DNA of 64,000 nucleotides from Heterotrichella gracilis (GCA_032358255.1 JAULBX010026052.1:1-64000), one strand, 5' to 3'; positions 1-13,145 are shown, counted from the first letter of the stretch. Program-made: numbers and translations. Notes: a model not told the origin generated them from the sequence alone.

Positions 1-927
1 TCAATCAGGTATACCCACTGCAGTGTTCCAAGACTCTGACTTCTGATGCATCAAATGTTTTAGACTCTGCATGTGTAAAAGGGCTGGATCTACTACCATG
101 GCTTCTAGTACAATATGGCTTTAGCTATTGGCACCGTAACACCCCAATATTGTGCATGCATGGCATTCTCGTTCAGCGAAAGCACAGCAAAGGAACAAGG
201 ACAGTTAGGATTTCTTAGTGTAATCAGCAGAATAACTATACGCATGAGACAATATGCCTGAAGCATGCAGTACTGAACAGCGGAAACGCATGACATTTTG
301 CAAAACATGCGAAGTTTTCTAAGCCTCTTGTTTGAAGCTGGTCATCTCAAGGATACATGTTCAAAACCATATTATGAACAGGTAGACATAAAAAGGAGAC
401 TCTTTACCAACAAAATATGTGGCATATTCACAGTGATGCCAACAAAATGCCATGCATCTGTCTGCACACACATGCTAGCGTCAAGTAACCCTGGGAAGGG
501 GTAGTCTCCCAGGAAAGGAAAGGAAACGGAAACAAGACATGACATTTACATGCTGTCCATTCTTGTACAAAAACATCGACTGTAAAATTCCTGGTTTACT
601 ATCCCCGCGGTACTGGTGCTGCGGCACCCCTGCGCCCACTAGACTGAAAACGTCACCCTAACGTAATCTTAAACTTGAATCCCTACTCTTTCCCAAATAA
701 TTAATTCCCAAGTGTCCCAATGGCACATCAGCTGTTATGCCTACTGGCTCACCCCTCGTGGCGCGCCAGCATTTCCCCTGCCCCACATTCCAGGGCCAAA
801 ACTCCTGTGCTTTACGCGGTAAGCGTTAAACCCTAGATCTAGGCCTAGCAACCTGTTCCTTACAGTAATCTTCTTCCAAATACCCTTGCCTCTGTGATCA
901 ACAAGTGCTTGGGTTGTTGTTTTGCAG
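1..927. other. Left edge, no supported gene
   Basis: I see no exon that can be supported in this stretch. It may be intron or 5' flank of the coiled-coil gene that follows, because the first recognised exon at 928 opens directly after an acceptor (pyrimidine-rich tract ending TTTGCAG), so coding sequence upstream of the window is possible. Confidence 0.4.
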
Positions 928-3068
928 GCTGCATCCACAGACCAACTCCCAACCAGTGACCAGCCCGAGGGTGATGGTACTGCCACCAGGACTTTGAGCG
1001 GGCCGTCAACAAGCTATTTCAGTGGTGCCAATGCAGAGGATTGCAACTGCACCGGCGACGTAGTCAGCCACAACAAAGTGAGTATGGAGTCCTTTCACCC
1101 TAAAAAATACCCTAAACCCTAAACTGCCTCACGCCGCCACTGGGATACATGGTATTATGCTGATACACCTGCCAGACGGGGCACTGGGTGCAAGCTGAGC
1201 TGCGTTTTTGCCAGTGAGTGTGCAAGAGCCAGGGGACTGCAGGGTAGACGTCGTCTTGGGTGGCAACAAACCGCACAATGCATGTGTTAAAAATGGCACT
1301 TATGTCCACTGACACGCCCTGCCAATCAACGCTCGAGGCACACAACTGTAGGCACATTTTAGGTAAAGAACAGTTTTGTTGGTGTTTGTTAATGTAATAA
1401 AATTTAACCATTAATTGAATTTAAATAGATTTATATAATTATAATAGATATGTTGCTTTATATACCTTAAGAAAATCCAATCTTCCATCCTCCACCCTGC
1501 AGCTGGCCTCGGAGCAGTCACTGCGTGAGTGGGCGGCTGCGCTGGCTGTTCAGGAGCAGGAGCTTGACGCGGAGCAGGCTTACCTCATCCGGTGGAAGGA
1601 GGAGCTATATAAGCAGCAGGATGACAACATCGACATGGCATCAGAGCTCAACATGCACCAGGCTACCATCGCCTACCTCATGCGCAGGGAGCAGGACCTC
1701 ATCCACAGGGAGCAGGAGCTTGATGCGCGGCACAATGACCTCATCATCAGGGAGCAGCAGGTGCAGGTGCGGCTGGAGCAGGGGGCGCTGGCGGTTCGCA
1801 TCACAGCCAATAGTACAGGGATTAGGAACATGGGACAGCGGGGAGCAGGGTGCAGTGTGGGGCAGTGGGGTGCACGCAAGCTGCCCATGGGACGGCCTGG
1901 GGGTGATTGGAGATGGTGCGTGCATGGTCTTCCTGCAATTCAAACCATTGCTGAATTTGAGGGAGACCATGCGCGTCTCCCATGTGAGGGCGTGGTGTCA
2001 TTCCTGGATGAAGCCTTACTAGAGATATACACATCTTGAGTGCATGGCTGTGATGCTTTGGTTAATAAATTTGCAGGCTGCCTCCACAGACCAACTCCCA
2101 GCCAGTGACCAATCGGAGGATGATGGCAGTGCCACCAGCATTTTGAGCGGGCTATTAACAAGCCATTCCAGCGGTGCCAGCGACAATGCAGTGGCGTGCA
2201 ACGACAACGGCGACGTAGACAGACGCAACAAAGTGAGTATGTAGTCCCTTCACCCTGAAAAATACCCTAAACCCTACACCCCAGACCTCCTTACACTGCC
2301 GCCACTTGGGATACATGGTTGTGCTGGTACAACTGCCAGACGGGGCACTGGTCTGCATGTTGAGCCGCATTCTTGCCAGGGAGGGCAAGAGCCAAGAGAC
2401 TGCCTGGTGGACGTTGTCTTGGGTTATGTGGCAACAGATTGCCCATGCATGATTGTAAATTTGGCACTTATGTCCTTGCCCTGCCAGTCAACGGTTGATG
2501 CCTACACATTGCAGCTTCTTCTTAAAAAACCCCTTGCCTTTACCTGTTGCCCCCACTGCATACTGCCTGGGAAGGGGCCTTTACTACGCCCAGCTGCTCA
2601 AACCTAACCTGAATTCTAGCCTTCAACTCTTCACCCAAAAGCGCGCCTCCTGGGAGCGGTCGCTATGGAATGGGAGGTGTAGCTGTGGGACCAGCAGGTG
2701 GCTGGATTTAAACCCTTCCCTAAGTAGAGCCAGCTCATTCCCTGCAGTTCTCAGGTTTATTCACCTTGCAAACCCTCACCCTTACATTCTCCACCCCGCA
2801 GCTCGCCTCCTTGGAGAATTCACTGCGTGAGCGGACGGCGGCGCTGGCGGTCCAGGTGCAGGAGCTTGACGCGGAGCGGCCTTACCTCATCCGGAGGAAG
2901 GAGGAGCTTGATGCACAGCAGGATGACAACATGAACAGGGCACTGCTGCTCACCATGCATGACGATATCGTGGATGACTTCAACCGTTGGGATCAGGACC
3001 TCAACCACAAGGAGAAGGAGCTTGATGTGCGGCATAATGACCTCATCCACAGGGCGAAGCAGGTGCAG
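928..3068 (+). CDS. Coiled-coil protein with a tandemly duplicated exon pair (partial)
   Basis: Four exons of matching phase (all phase 0) can be read: 928-1077, 1503-1766, 2077-2232 and 2802-3068. Exons 1 and 3 are near copies (both begin AASTDQLP and end with an Asn-Lys pair before GTGAGT). Exons 2 and 4 are near copies (88 and 89 residues) rich in Glu, Gln, Arg and Leu, with recurring blocks such as REQELDARHNDL, as expected of a long alpha-helical coiled coil. The introns are also recognisably alike, so the whole unit of about 1.2 kb was duplicated. Neither a start codon nor a final exon was identified: coding may begin left of the window, and exon 4 ends at a good donor (CAG before GTAGGG). 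I do not recognise the family. A short degenerate coiled coil could score against myosin- or kinesin-like proteins without being one. No membrane segment is seen. Confidence 0.55.
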
Positions 3069-3280
3069 GTAGGGCGGGAGCAGGGGGTGCTGGAGGTGTG
3101 CTTCAGGTTTGAGAGTATAGGGGTTTTGGTTTATTGGCACATGGAGCAGCGGGCGCAGGTGCGGTGTGGGGGGCCAGGCAAGCTGCCCATGGGGATGCGT
3201 GGGGGTGATTGGAGGTGGTTCTTGCATGATCTCCCTTTGATTCAAAACACTGATTGGACACCATGTCATTGCTGAATGCA
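928..3280 (+). repeat. Tandem duplication of a two-exon unit (about 1.2 kb, two copies)
   Basis: Unit 1 runs from about 900 to 2040 and unit 2 from about 2050 to 3280. Similarity covers exons and intron pieces: the stretch with GATACATGGT and CCAGACGGGGCACTGG recurs (about 1144-1190 and 2310-2352), and the stretch with AAGCTGCCCATGGG recurs (about 1878 and 3180). Both exons are a multiple of three, so each added unit keeps the reading frame. Confidence 0.8.
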
Positions 3281-6200
3281 GCTCCACTCCTTCAACAGTA
3301 TGGCTGCGGTATGCGAGGGTGGTCTTGCTGCCTGAATGCACTGTCCCTCCAACCCCCTACCCTCGGCCCTCTTCTCCACAACAGCATCGCTCCATACAGC
3401 AGTGCATTTGTTGCCCGTAGGACATCGTTTGCTAAATAATACAAACCCACCCCTTGTTGCAGTGTGCGCCTGGCCTACAGCCCCCGTCCATCCCTTCTGC
3501 AGCCGCGCAATGGCGCCACGCCTGACCACTAACACAGCACCACCTGAGGCGTCAGCATGCTTGGTGGCAACGGCGCCACGCCTAAAGTGATCCACCTCCC
3601 ACCTTTTGACACAGCCACCACACCACAGATGCGCCTGCTGAGCCGGTGGTATAGAGCGCAAGGTGGATGCAGACAACTGGGAAGATGCTGCTGTGAGCTG
3701 TCCTTTTTTCCTTGTTACTGTTGCACGCCAGCTCCTGCTGGGCCAGCTCGTATGGTGATCAGATATTGGGCTGGTAGACAGAGGGTGGGACAAGAGCCCG
3801 GTATAGACGAGCTTGGGAAGAGTGATACAATGCCAGGGTGTTTCAATATGAGCAGACCTAGGCCTAGATGCCCAATTGCAAAGGGTAGTTACCCAGTGTT
3901 ACGGACCTTAATATGGTTGGAAGACTTTGTGCGGTAAGACGCAGTTGCGAAGGTTGACTTTATGATGGCATATGTTTGTGGCAGCAATGCTGCAGAAATT
4001 GGACAATCCAAAAGCATGTGGACTGGTGAAACATGTGCATCCAAAATCTTGACAGTGCAGGGTGGGTACAAAAGCAGAACAACGCACAGCAACCTGCAGC
4101 CCTCCCGTGTGCACTGGCTTGCGTGATGCCTAAACAGGTGCTTGAATAAAGAAATAGGCAAGATGCATGCATGCTGTGAAGGAACAGGCAGATGCATGCA
4201 TGACAGGTGCAGGTGCGGTGCAGGGCAGTACTTGAGTGACCCTGTTGATGGGCTGTGAGCGATTGAGGCAGGCAAGCAGGGTGTGGATATAGGGTTTAGG
4301 GTTTAGCGTAGCACCAGCAGTCACGCATGGCCCAGGTGAGTATACGACGGTATCTGTGCGACATACAGTGTCGTACTACAAGCAGTATCCACTCTGCTGC
4401 TGCGAGAAGAGACTGGCAAAGTCCGCTTGCAGGGGATAGCAGGCACCGTGGCATACAACTGGGCATGGTATTGGCATGGTATAAGCTGGGTGCAGAGGGC
4501 AGCTCCCTTGTAGACACGACGGTGCCGTGAGCGTTAGCTATAGGCAGCAAAACCTTAATTGCCAAACATGTTTGGCTGCGGGTGACGATCAAGCACGCCC
4601 GGCTGCAAGCACTTTGTCAGACCAAACAAAAGCAGAGGGGCAAAAGGCAAGTTTGAAGGCACTACACCAGGCCCTCTAGGCTCCCAAGCGGCAGAGGCTG
4701 GGCAGACAGTACTTAGCAAGTACAGCCGCCACCGGTGTCACCCACCCTCTGCACGCTTGGTGCCCTTTATCTCTATAGTAGGACAGAACCAAAGGTGGAA
4801 GGACTCAGAACTTCAGAGGCATGAACTTCCGTACGCTGCGTGAGCCCTTTCGGGTGCAGCACGCAGCCCGGCCTGTCCTGTAACCCTAAAGGCTACCGCA
4901 ATGAAGCCAAGTTTACCTAGTGGTTCTGTGCTAGTGCCCACACTCGAATTTCCGGGGATTATATGACCTTGAAGGTCACTGGTTCGAGCCTCGGTGCCTA
5001 CTGGTGGGTTTGCACTGTAAGGGTGTTTTTTTTGGTTTTTTTTCACTGATTTGAATCCTTACTAGAGTATATTCACTCCCCGTATCCTGGGCGAACAGCG
5101 TGGGCGATGGCAAGAAGCTGAAAGTGATGGCAAAGGCAACACTGCTGCAAGGTTTGCCAGTACTGTCACATGTCTGTCTGCCACATGTCCACACGTGTGC
5201 ATGGCCAGCTCTACAAGGAAGCATACTTGTAATATTGAAAGCCCTGGTTTGCGGTGTTTGCACCCAGCCAAAGCAGTTCTTGGGGTCACCAACAAAACTG
5301 CGCGGCATGGTGAGTACCAGCCTCAGGCCTGCCCTGCTCTTGGAACCATTTTGGGCAAACGCAGGAGCACTGGAGTGCAGGTTTGTAAGGCCCTCTGGGC
5401 CTGCCACTAATATGGTGTCGATCAATGGACGCCCCTACTGGGCTTGGCACCCCTGGAGCTGCACGTTGGACGTACACACACGTTCATTAACCCTGGCTAG
5501 TGCAGTAGGGTTTCAGTGCTGCAGCTCCTGAAGCATGCTGTGCGTGTCGGAAAAAGGAGTTTATGTGGACCTCATGTGGATCTCATATGGAACTCATTTC
5601 TTTGGTATTGCTGCAGAGGACCACGATGGCACAGTACGGTATCTTGTGGAGGGCCACACCCGGTGTCGTTAGGCAGCTAAACTAAAGTACACAGTCTGTC
5701 CTTAAACATTGGCGATTGGCTGAGGAAGAGGAGTCTGCAAAGAGGATTACTTGTCCCCAACCATCCGGTGTTGTTGACAAGACAGTGTTGTTTGTGGAGG
5801 GAAGTGCATTGCATACACAGGAGCTTGGGGGAAGCATGGTCATCCACTAGTGCTTGCGCCCACGCACAGAAAGTGTAATTTTGAACTGTCACCTCAAAAT
5901 GAACATCACTGCACTCCGCTTGCTTCCCATGCGTCTGCGAATAGTAGTAATTCAGTACTGAATTAATAACGGGCGTCGCCTGGCCCAGTGATGTCCACCA
6001 AAGTCAGCACAATGGTTGCATTGTCAATGAGGATAGGACTTCACGAAGTTTGGCATAATGCAATGATTGCAACATCGGCATGTGCCATGCCATGCCAGTG
6101 ACTGATCTTAATATTGTATCATCAAGGTATACGAGGAGATATTTGCATGCAGTTGTGCGTGCCAACCTGGCGCACACTGATTTTTTTGTGGTTGTCATTG

Positions 6201-8617
6201 TGGGCGCTAAGTGGGCTCTGAGCCGTGCCATTATTATTACCGCGAGGTACATGGCTATACATATGTTGGAAGGTGACTGGAAAAAATATGAGCGCTCACG
6301 ACATTCCTAATGGCCCAGGGGGGAGGGCTCTAAGCCTGCCGACTTCATTCTCCAGGGGGGTTTGGTCCAGCGCTGCACCGTGAGGTACACAAGGGCATGG
6401 CGGATTTTGACCCTAAGATCTCCTGAGCCCACCATAAGTAATGCAATCAGTTGAACGCCTGATAGGTGCTTCCCATTAATATTTGATCTCATTGTGATAA
6501 TTCATGTGCAGATATTATGCTGTGGATTGCTAGGGAGGAAGTTCTGAGCAAGGATGGAACAGGTCGCGTCCAGGACTGCCAGCAGCTCCTTCTCACGGCC
6601 CCTAGATTTTATATCTGCAAGCGCTTGTGGCGTAAGATGGCGCGCGGCCTGAATATGCAGGTTGACACAATATTGCCCCCTTCTGCCTAGCAACCTGTCA
6701 GCGATTTGGCTCATTAATAATATTACAAAATTGATTGACGTCAAATTGCTGGTCCCCAAACACAATCCCTCACAGCACTGCAAAGTTGAAGGTCAACCAA
6801 AACCACAACCAAAACCAAATCACTCCTGCCAGCTGGGTGGGAGCCATCCTCGTTAGGGTTTGGAAATTGCCTGCATTTGTTTAGATGAGTCAACTTACTT
6901 TGCTTGAACAAAGATCACCTGCACTGCAGGCTGCAGGTCATATTTACATGCCCATGGACTCAAATCCGTAGCATGACACAAATCCTATGGCAAAGGTGCA
7001 CTCACAATGTGTGGTTTCTGATGACAGCGGCTGGTATGATGCAGATTGCCACAACTGCGCAGGAACTCTCACTCCACCACCAAATGGTAAATGCAGTCAC
7101 AGCTAGTAGCGCTACCTCAGACTGCCGGGCGGCAAGTAGATATTTCATTGAGGTCTGCACCAGTTGCATGAGTCATGAGGTCAGATCCCACAGTGCCATG
7201 GCACCTGAACAGACTGTGCTGTACTGAGGACAAAGGGTGACTTTCAACATAGCTATCATAGCAGCAACTGTTGACATGCGTGAAACTCATTAATCGATAT
7301 ATTTCTGTTGCCAACTAACAACGATATTGTCCGACAGTTGGGGCGGCTGCCGTTTAGTGATGGTTATGCAGACCCTTCAATTATATAAGGATGTCAGTGG
7401 CACGCACTGGCACAAAAGTCCAGCAACCTCTTCGAAAAAATGTTGCTTCAGCACTGCCAGGCTTCGAAGTTGGTGCATACCTGACCCACACACATGGCCA
7501 TGGTACTGCTCGTAAAGGCGCAATTGCCAGTGACAGAATGACATACAACAGCCCACTTGGTATTGCTACCCGTGAATAATTTATACATACATCACGTATG
7601 TTAGGCTGTGCCAATTATGTATTGCGCGCATACGCGCGTCCATGGTCTCACCATCAGCATGTCTGCGACACAAGCAATCATTGCGTTGTTTTGTGCGCAT
7701 GACAAATTTCATGGACCATCCATACATAGTCAACTGTATTGTTCGCCCTATTGAAGCTGGCGGCCAAGCCCTAGTAATCTGATGGGCCCTTGAAGCACTG
7801 TCATTTCAGGGCTTAGGCCTCCACAAGGTCCTGTGATAATGTATTTCCAGACCTTTACCCCAATGTAGGGTACTGCGGTCCAAACTTTAATCATGTATTG
7901 AGGCCCAAAATCGCCCTCATTTTACAAACCTTTGGAGCCATGACGGACGTGGATGGAACCTACACAAGCTCCTACCACCGGTGGCAGCAGCAGTCGTTTA
8001 CCAGCCGTTTCCATAAACTGATTGCTGCTGCTAAGCAACCAGTAGCCCCCTATCGTCAAGTCGCTGCAAGTTGCACGGGTTCAGTTCAGTGCCACCATCA
8101 CACGGCCGGTTTGAAGTTTTCCTACCGACTCTCATCCAGGGCTCTTCCAACAGCCACCTTCAAGCTGAGGCTGAAGGCTTCAGCGGCTGCCTCAGCTTGA
8201 AGGTGAGGTCCAGAAGCAGGTACTTGCAGACTAACTGTGCTTGTAATGAGATGCCCTCGTTCTCTAGCGTATTGTATCTCATCCTGCTACAGTAACCGAT
8301 GAGCGACGCCTAGGCCTATGATAATTATCATGGGCCACGTCCTGAACTGCATTTGCTGGATATTTAAAACCCAGGTTGCAAAACCGTTGGCTCGTGAAGC
8401 ATTGCCAATGCTCCTGTACCTCAGTTTCAGAAGGTATTTTATGGGGTGCTTTCAAAGCAGTTGTCTACTTTCTGACTACTTGTTGGCAGTCACTGACGGA
8501 CATGCAAAGACTTGAAGTACCAACCTGGGTAACACAGTGGCCATTCTGACTCAATTTTGAAAACAGGTGCCAATGCTATTTCTCAACATGGTGCTTGCTG
8601 GTGACCATGCCCTGCAG
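3069..8617. other. Long stretch without a supported gene
   Basis: No protein family is recognisable on either strand and the open frames are short and of biased composition. It holds a plant-telomere-type TTTAGGG doublet near 4290, a tRNA-like Pol III promoter element near 4905-5060, and a small degenerate repeat of about 13 bp around 5561-5600 (TGTGGA/CCTCAT variants). An open stretch at about 8090-8201 ending in AAG before GTGAGG could be an upstream exon of the next gene, but its phase does not join directly to the exon at 8618. Confidence 0.4.
4905..5060 (+). repeat. tRNA-like Pol III element (possible SINE fragment)
   Basis: A clear B-box, GGTTCGAGCC, lies at about 4980-4989. About 57 bases upstream is an A-box-like sequence (TTTACCTAGTGG, about 4911-4922). 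Two T-runs follow at about 5026-5042 and could end Pol III transcription. I cannot fold it into a convincing tRNA, and no target-site duplication was found, so a degenerate tRNA-derived retroelement is more likely than a tRNA gene. Confidence 0.4.
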
Positions 8618-11600
8618 GTGCAAGTCCCTAACATCCCTAGCAGCCCAGCGCCAACCAAAGGGAGCTATGGTGCCCCCCATTGCCCAAACACTGCAGCCAG
8701 GGCTGCAGGCCTTGGCTCCTGGGCTGCAGGCTGGTGCTCGATTGGACCCAGTCCCAGCCGCCTCGGAAAGTGAGTCCAGTGCGCCCGCAGCTTTTTGCTG
8801 ATGAGCTCTTGCATGCAGCCCTGGTTAAAGCCTTGTCAATTTCAAGCGCAACTGCATCCCATTTCAAAACATTGCATTGCTCTGGTATTCCCACATGTTA
8901 TATACCAGGTAAGCGCTACATATGCAAGGCCCAGCCATTGGAGCATTGGTGGTGATGTTGATCATTCGTGACAGGTCCTGTTGATGTACTAAAGCCCTTC
9001 AATTTGACAGCTGGCACAGAGGTTGGCATGTTTTCCCCTGGTGGCAACATGCATGGTAAATCTAGGTCTAGGTGGTCTGTGTCCTTTAATGGCAGGGGAG
9101 GTGAACCCATGCATGGACATGTGCCGACGCTTGACACGTTCTCCTTTGTCTTCTATTCCAAGGGAGACCATGTCATAGGACCCACTTGATGCAGGTGATG
9201 ACTTGGAGGTGTTCACAAGCCCTACAAAACGATACAAATCACTCTCAGCGCTGCAGAAGACCCTGCCAGCCGTAGCCCTTGGCCACAACGATGAGGCTGA
9301 GACCGAGTCAAGGGAGGACCCTGCAGACAAGCTCTACTTGGACGATAGCGGGAGCGTCTTGGACCTGCTGACAGGTGGCAGCACAAACACTGCCACCGCA
9401 GTGCCAGACGCAGTGCCGGAGGTACAATTAATGATATTGTAGTAGTCTGAATCAGGTCTTGCAGGCAGACATGCAGCTCGTTTGAGGTGCATCTCAATTT
9501 GAAATGTTCACATAATGTGAATGATTCCTGCAGGACCGAAAATCAGTTGCCCATGTGCGTCCACGCAAAACGTTAATCAATGACAAACATTCTGCCAAGC
9601 AACTGCACAATGTGCAGGGCTCAGTCCAGTGTGTATCTTGCAGCACCCTTCAGCTGTGAACCAGGACCCTCTTGGTGGGGCTGCTTCTTCAGAAGACACC
9701 CTCAGGGAGTTCATTGAGGAGGCCACTGCACCAGGCACACTGGGCACAGCAGCCGTCATGGGAGATACTGGCAATGCGGCAGCATCATTCGAGGAGGAGG
9801 AGGTATTGAGTTACATATTTGCTTGACACATGCACTGGCATAGTTTTTGTGATGGGCTGTGGAACAATGCGCGCACGGCGAGATATTAACTCAACTCAGC
9901 TGGCGTACATCAAGCTGGTTGCTCAGCCTATAGCATAGCATGCATCATTCGTGCTGCGCAATGTGATTATCATAGCCACTGTGGCCACTGATGATGTTTT
10001 GTCCATGATGTGGCTTCATCATGGACAAAACACCATCAGTTACTATTGTCAATTATTGGGGATTAGGGAGCATAAATGGACAGCCGGTGCAAATCCACAA
10101 AGATTGGTTTCAAGGAGGGTTTCATGCAATGCCAAACTGACGACCAAGATAATTTGCAGCTGTGAAGCAAACATTTGTGTTGAGTAATGCTGACGTGCTA
10201 ATTAGCACATCCAAAATGACGATGGTCTACACCCTGGCATTGCCTGGCGGGCCCCGTTAGTAATTTGTAATTCAATTGACTTGTAATTCAGGTACACATG
10301 CAACCACCAACGCTTTTGCAACCCCCCCTTCCCTCAGTTACAACGCCTTGGCAGCTTTGACACCAATTCGGTTTCTCCGACCCCGAGTGATGAAGAGCAC
10401 GCTGCTCAAGCACTACAGGGCCTCAGATCACCTACCGCAGAGGGCCTGTGCTCACCAGATCTCCACCTCGCCCCCAAGGCCTATGGTGAGTGTGGCCTGC
10501 ACCCTTGTCAAAACACAATTTCTGACAATGTCATCACATGAGTTGCAATGTACCACTGTATGCCTCTGAGATGTAATTGGATGCGATTGCACTGCTTTGA
10601 TGGTGATCGTCAGGGGTGGACGTTTTATATGCAGTCGCCAAGGTTGCTGCAAATTGCATTGAATGCAGCCGCTGGTACGCACCGAGGTGCCAACATTTGG
10701 GCGACACCATGCGGAGCTGATAATTTGTACAGTCTCCAACTGGGTGAACTTCGGTCACTTGTCGCCCAGCGTTAGGACAGTGCTACTAGCTTATTGCAGT
10801 ATCTCTATCCAATTTGGCAAATCTTTTCTTTGTTGTTTATTTGAAGTCTTTATAGATATGCTTACACCCCTCTGCTCTGGACTAGGATGCCCTTGAAACA
10901 GTGACCATTGAAAGTGCTAACCAATGCAGAAGGTCATCAGTCTATCGATTTGCTGCATGCCATCGCTGCAGCTGTTTCTAACATTGCTCTGGCAACACTG
11001 CACCTTGAGGCACAGGAGTTTGTGCTGTTGGCCGTTTGCACATGCCATGCACCTGCTCTGTTCTGACAGACACCACTCACTTGCAGGACTGGCAGGGCCT
11101 GGTCAGAGCTCAGGCACCAGCGCACAAGGTGCCAAGCTTGACAATCTGCTCAAGCTGTACCTCAAGTGTTCCAGAATACACACCAAAACGTACCTGGAGA
11201 AGGTGATGAGGGCGTTTGGGCTTTCAGAGTTCATCTTTGCTCTGCAGCTGCTGGACTATGTTGTCCGCAACCGCAACAAGACAGTGACAATCAGGGCTGC
11301 GCTCCAGGCCACCCAAGACAATGGGGTGGCCTTCTTCTCCTCGTCAATCCTGAAGGAGACCTACGGGTTCATCCTTACAAATGAGGCCGGTGAGTTTCTA
11401 TTTTTTACGTGGTTTGGGGTGCTTGCGGTTGTGGTTCCTATTTTTTATGTGAGATTCGTCACTACATTCCTGTTGGTTACCGTAGTTAGACTTTAACTGT
11501 ACGTAGGCTTCAAACAGGCACTCGGAAGCAGGGATATTCCGCAGTGCCAGTAGCACTTGATACTGTCTAATAAATCCCTACACCAGGGGCATTCCCTCCG

Positions 11601-13145
11601 AAGCCAAGTGCCCTATCCGGTGGCACCAGTGCCGTTGCCCATATGCACACATGCACACGTAAATAATTACTAACCAAGCCTAGGTCCAAGCCTTACCGTG
11701 TAACAGAAGACTGGTCTCAATGCTGGCAGTTTGCAGCGGCTTGTGCCACATCCACCTAGAATCATTCAACGGCCCACATATTGAATAAAATGCATGGTGC
11801 GCGTCACTGACCACCCTCAACATGAATCCCACATGAAGTAGCTAATCTAAATGTATACATGTCATCAACCTTGCAGACTTGAAAACGTTCATCGCGACCC
11901 ATTGCAGCGGCATGATGAAAGTCCAGAAAATCGACAACGAGCACGTGATCAAGCTCACCGACCCTGGTGAGTGCAGTGCAAACTTTATTGCAATCAAGCA
12001 TCAAATGTTGGCTTGCGTGTTTTATGTCCTCACCAAATGAGGCAAGTACACCCAGCCGCTGAGTCAGCTTGCAGCCTGCAACCAATATCATTATAGGGCC
12101 AGTACAGCAAAAATGCTCAGAGCTATGTGGCAAATTGACTCAATGTGACATTGCACTGCCAGATTCGAAATGGGTTATGGGTACAGATGTTATTCCAAAT
12201 TCACCCTCACCCGTACTGTTAATTCAATATTTAACTCATGGCTTGCCATCATGGTTGCAGAGGCTCCTCTGGCAATGCGGTTTGGATTCAGCTGCCTTGT
12301 GGCTGTCCATTTCCACCAGCTCCGGTCTGGCAATGCGCCAAGGGACTGCAAGAAAGGAGAGAGGAGGGTGCTGGAAGACATTGACCTGGAGAGTCCACTG
12401 AATGCCTTTGTCCTGGATCCAGCCATCAAGAGCAAGTCTGAGTATGTGGATGTGCTGGAGTGGGTCCAGTTGAAGAAGGATTACAGCAAGGTAAATATCA
12501 ACCCCACTTGTCTGGATTGCCTGCTGCACAATTTGTTTTAGATAAAAAACTTATCTAAGATAATGTATCTATCCCTTGCAACTTAGTTTTAGCGAGTAGG
12601 AAACCAAGGGCAAGGCTGTAGGGCAACCTGGGAGGCTGCATGCGCATCACGCTGTCCTACCTTCCAATCTGTATCCAAGCCTCCACCATCAGCAAATCGT
12701 GACTGTGGACTGCCCAATCATCCCTTTGGAACTCAATGTTGCCTTTTCGTGCTGTAAATCACAGGCCTGCCCTATTGACATGCAAACCCTAAACCCTAAA
12801 CCCTATGCATACGCAGTCGTTCTAAGGAATTCCATTCTGCACAGCCAGTCACCACTGGTGCAGCATCGGATGCAGTGAGACTGGCTGATCAAAATGTGGC
12901 TGTTGCAGGGGGAAAGCGAGTGGGAAGGGGTGGTCGAGGCATTCAACAGCTGCAAGACTGCCTTGGTCAAGCTGGATATCCCCCCGGGCGCAACATACCC
13001 AAGGCTCCACATCTGCCATGTGCCCAAGCCGCCGCCATCCGCGCCATCACAGAAAACCACTCGCAGCATTTGGATACCCCATGATCTGGGGAAGGAAGAT
13101 GAGCTGCGCGGGCGACGCAACGAGGCCAGGTCCCGGAAGCCCTGA
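8618..13145 (+). CDS. Nine-exon protein of unknown function (5' end open)
   Basis: Exons 8618-8769, 8975-9055, 9195-9421, 9644-9802, 10338-10485, 11087-11389, 11877-11966, 12261-12490 and 12909-13145 join in a single frame for 541 residues to TGA at 13143-13145. The first exon needs two bases from an unidentified upstream exon, so the N-terminus is missing. Roughly the first 260 residues are acidic and low in order (runs such as FEEEE, DDSG, TPSDEEH). From exon 6 onward the sequence looks folded: LDNLLKLYLKC, TYLEKVMRAFGLSEFIF, a short conserved-looking exon 7 (about 30 residues with HCSGMMKVQKIDNEH), then an exon with FHQLRSGNAPRDCKKGER and a Trp/Glu-rich end. The C-terminus is basic (RGRRNEARSRKP). 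There is no signal peptide or obvious membrane helix. I do not recognise the family and assign no function; a nuclear or cytosolic regulatory protein is only a guess from composition. Confidence 0.72.
9987..10040. repeat. Near-perfect inverted repeat (24-bp arms, 6-nt loop)
   Basis: Left arm 9987-10010 and right arm 10017-10040 are reverse complements with one mismatch, separated by TGGCTT. It sits in the intron between the exons ending at 9802 and starting at 10338. It is the size of a small foldback element or a structured intron RNA; no flanking target-site duplication was established. Confidence 0.8.
12784..12804. repeat. TTTAGGG-type interstitial telomere motif
   Basis: Three CCCTAAA units stand in the last intron of the nine-exon gene. 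Similar doublets or triplets occur near 1110, 2262, 4287, 26328, 35928, 41455, 46668, 56864 and 60316, mainly in introns. The repeat is the Arabidopsis type, not the TTTTAGGG type of Chlamydomonas. Confidence 0.75.

Noticed and set aside
1525-2022. A 165-codon Arg/Ser-rich open frame over the coiled-coil exon
   Set aside because: It is the shifted frame of the coiled-coil exon and runs through the donor into the intron; its SR-like look comes from reading GAGCAGGAGCTT-type repeats out of frame.
5100-5531. A 143-codon open frame on the plus strand
   Set aside because: Cys/Leu/Val-rich composition without any family mark, next to a Pol III-like element; an antisense frame of equal length overlaps it.
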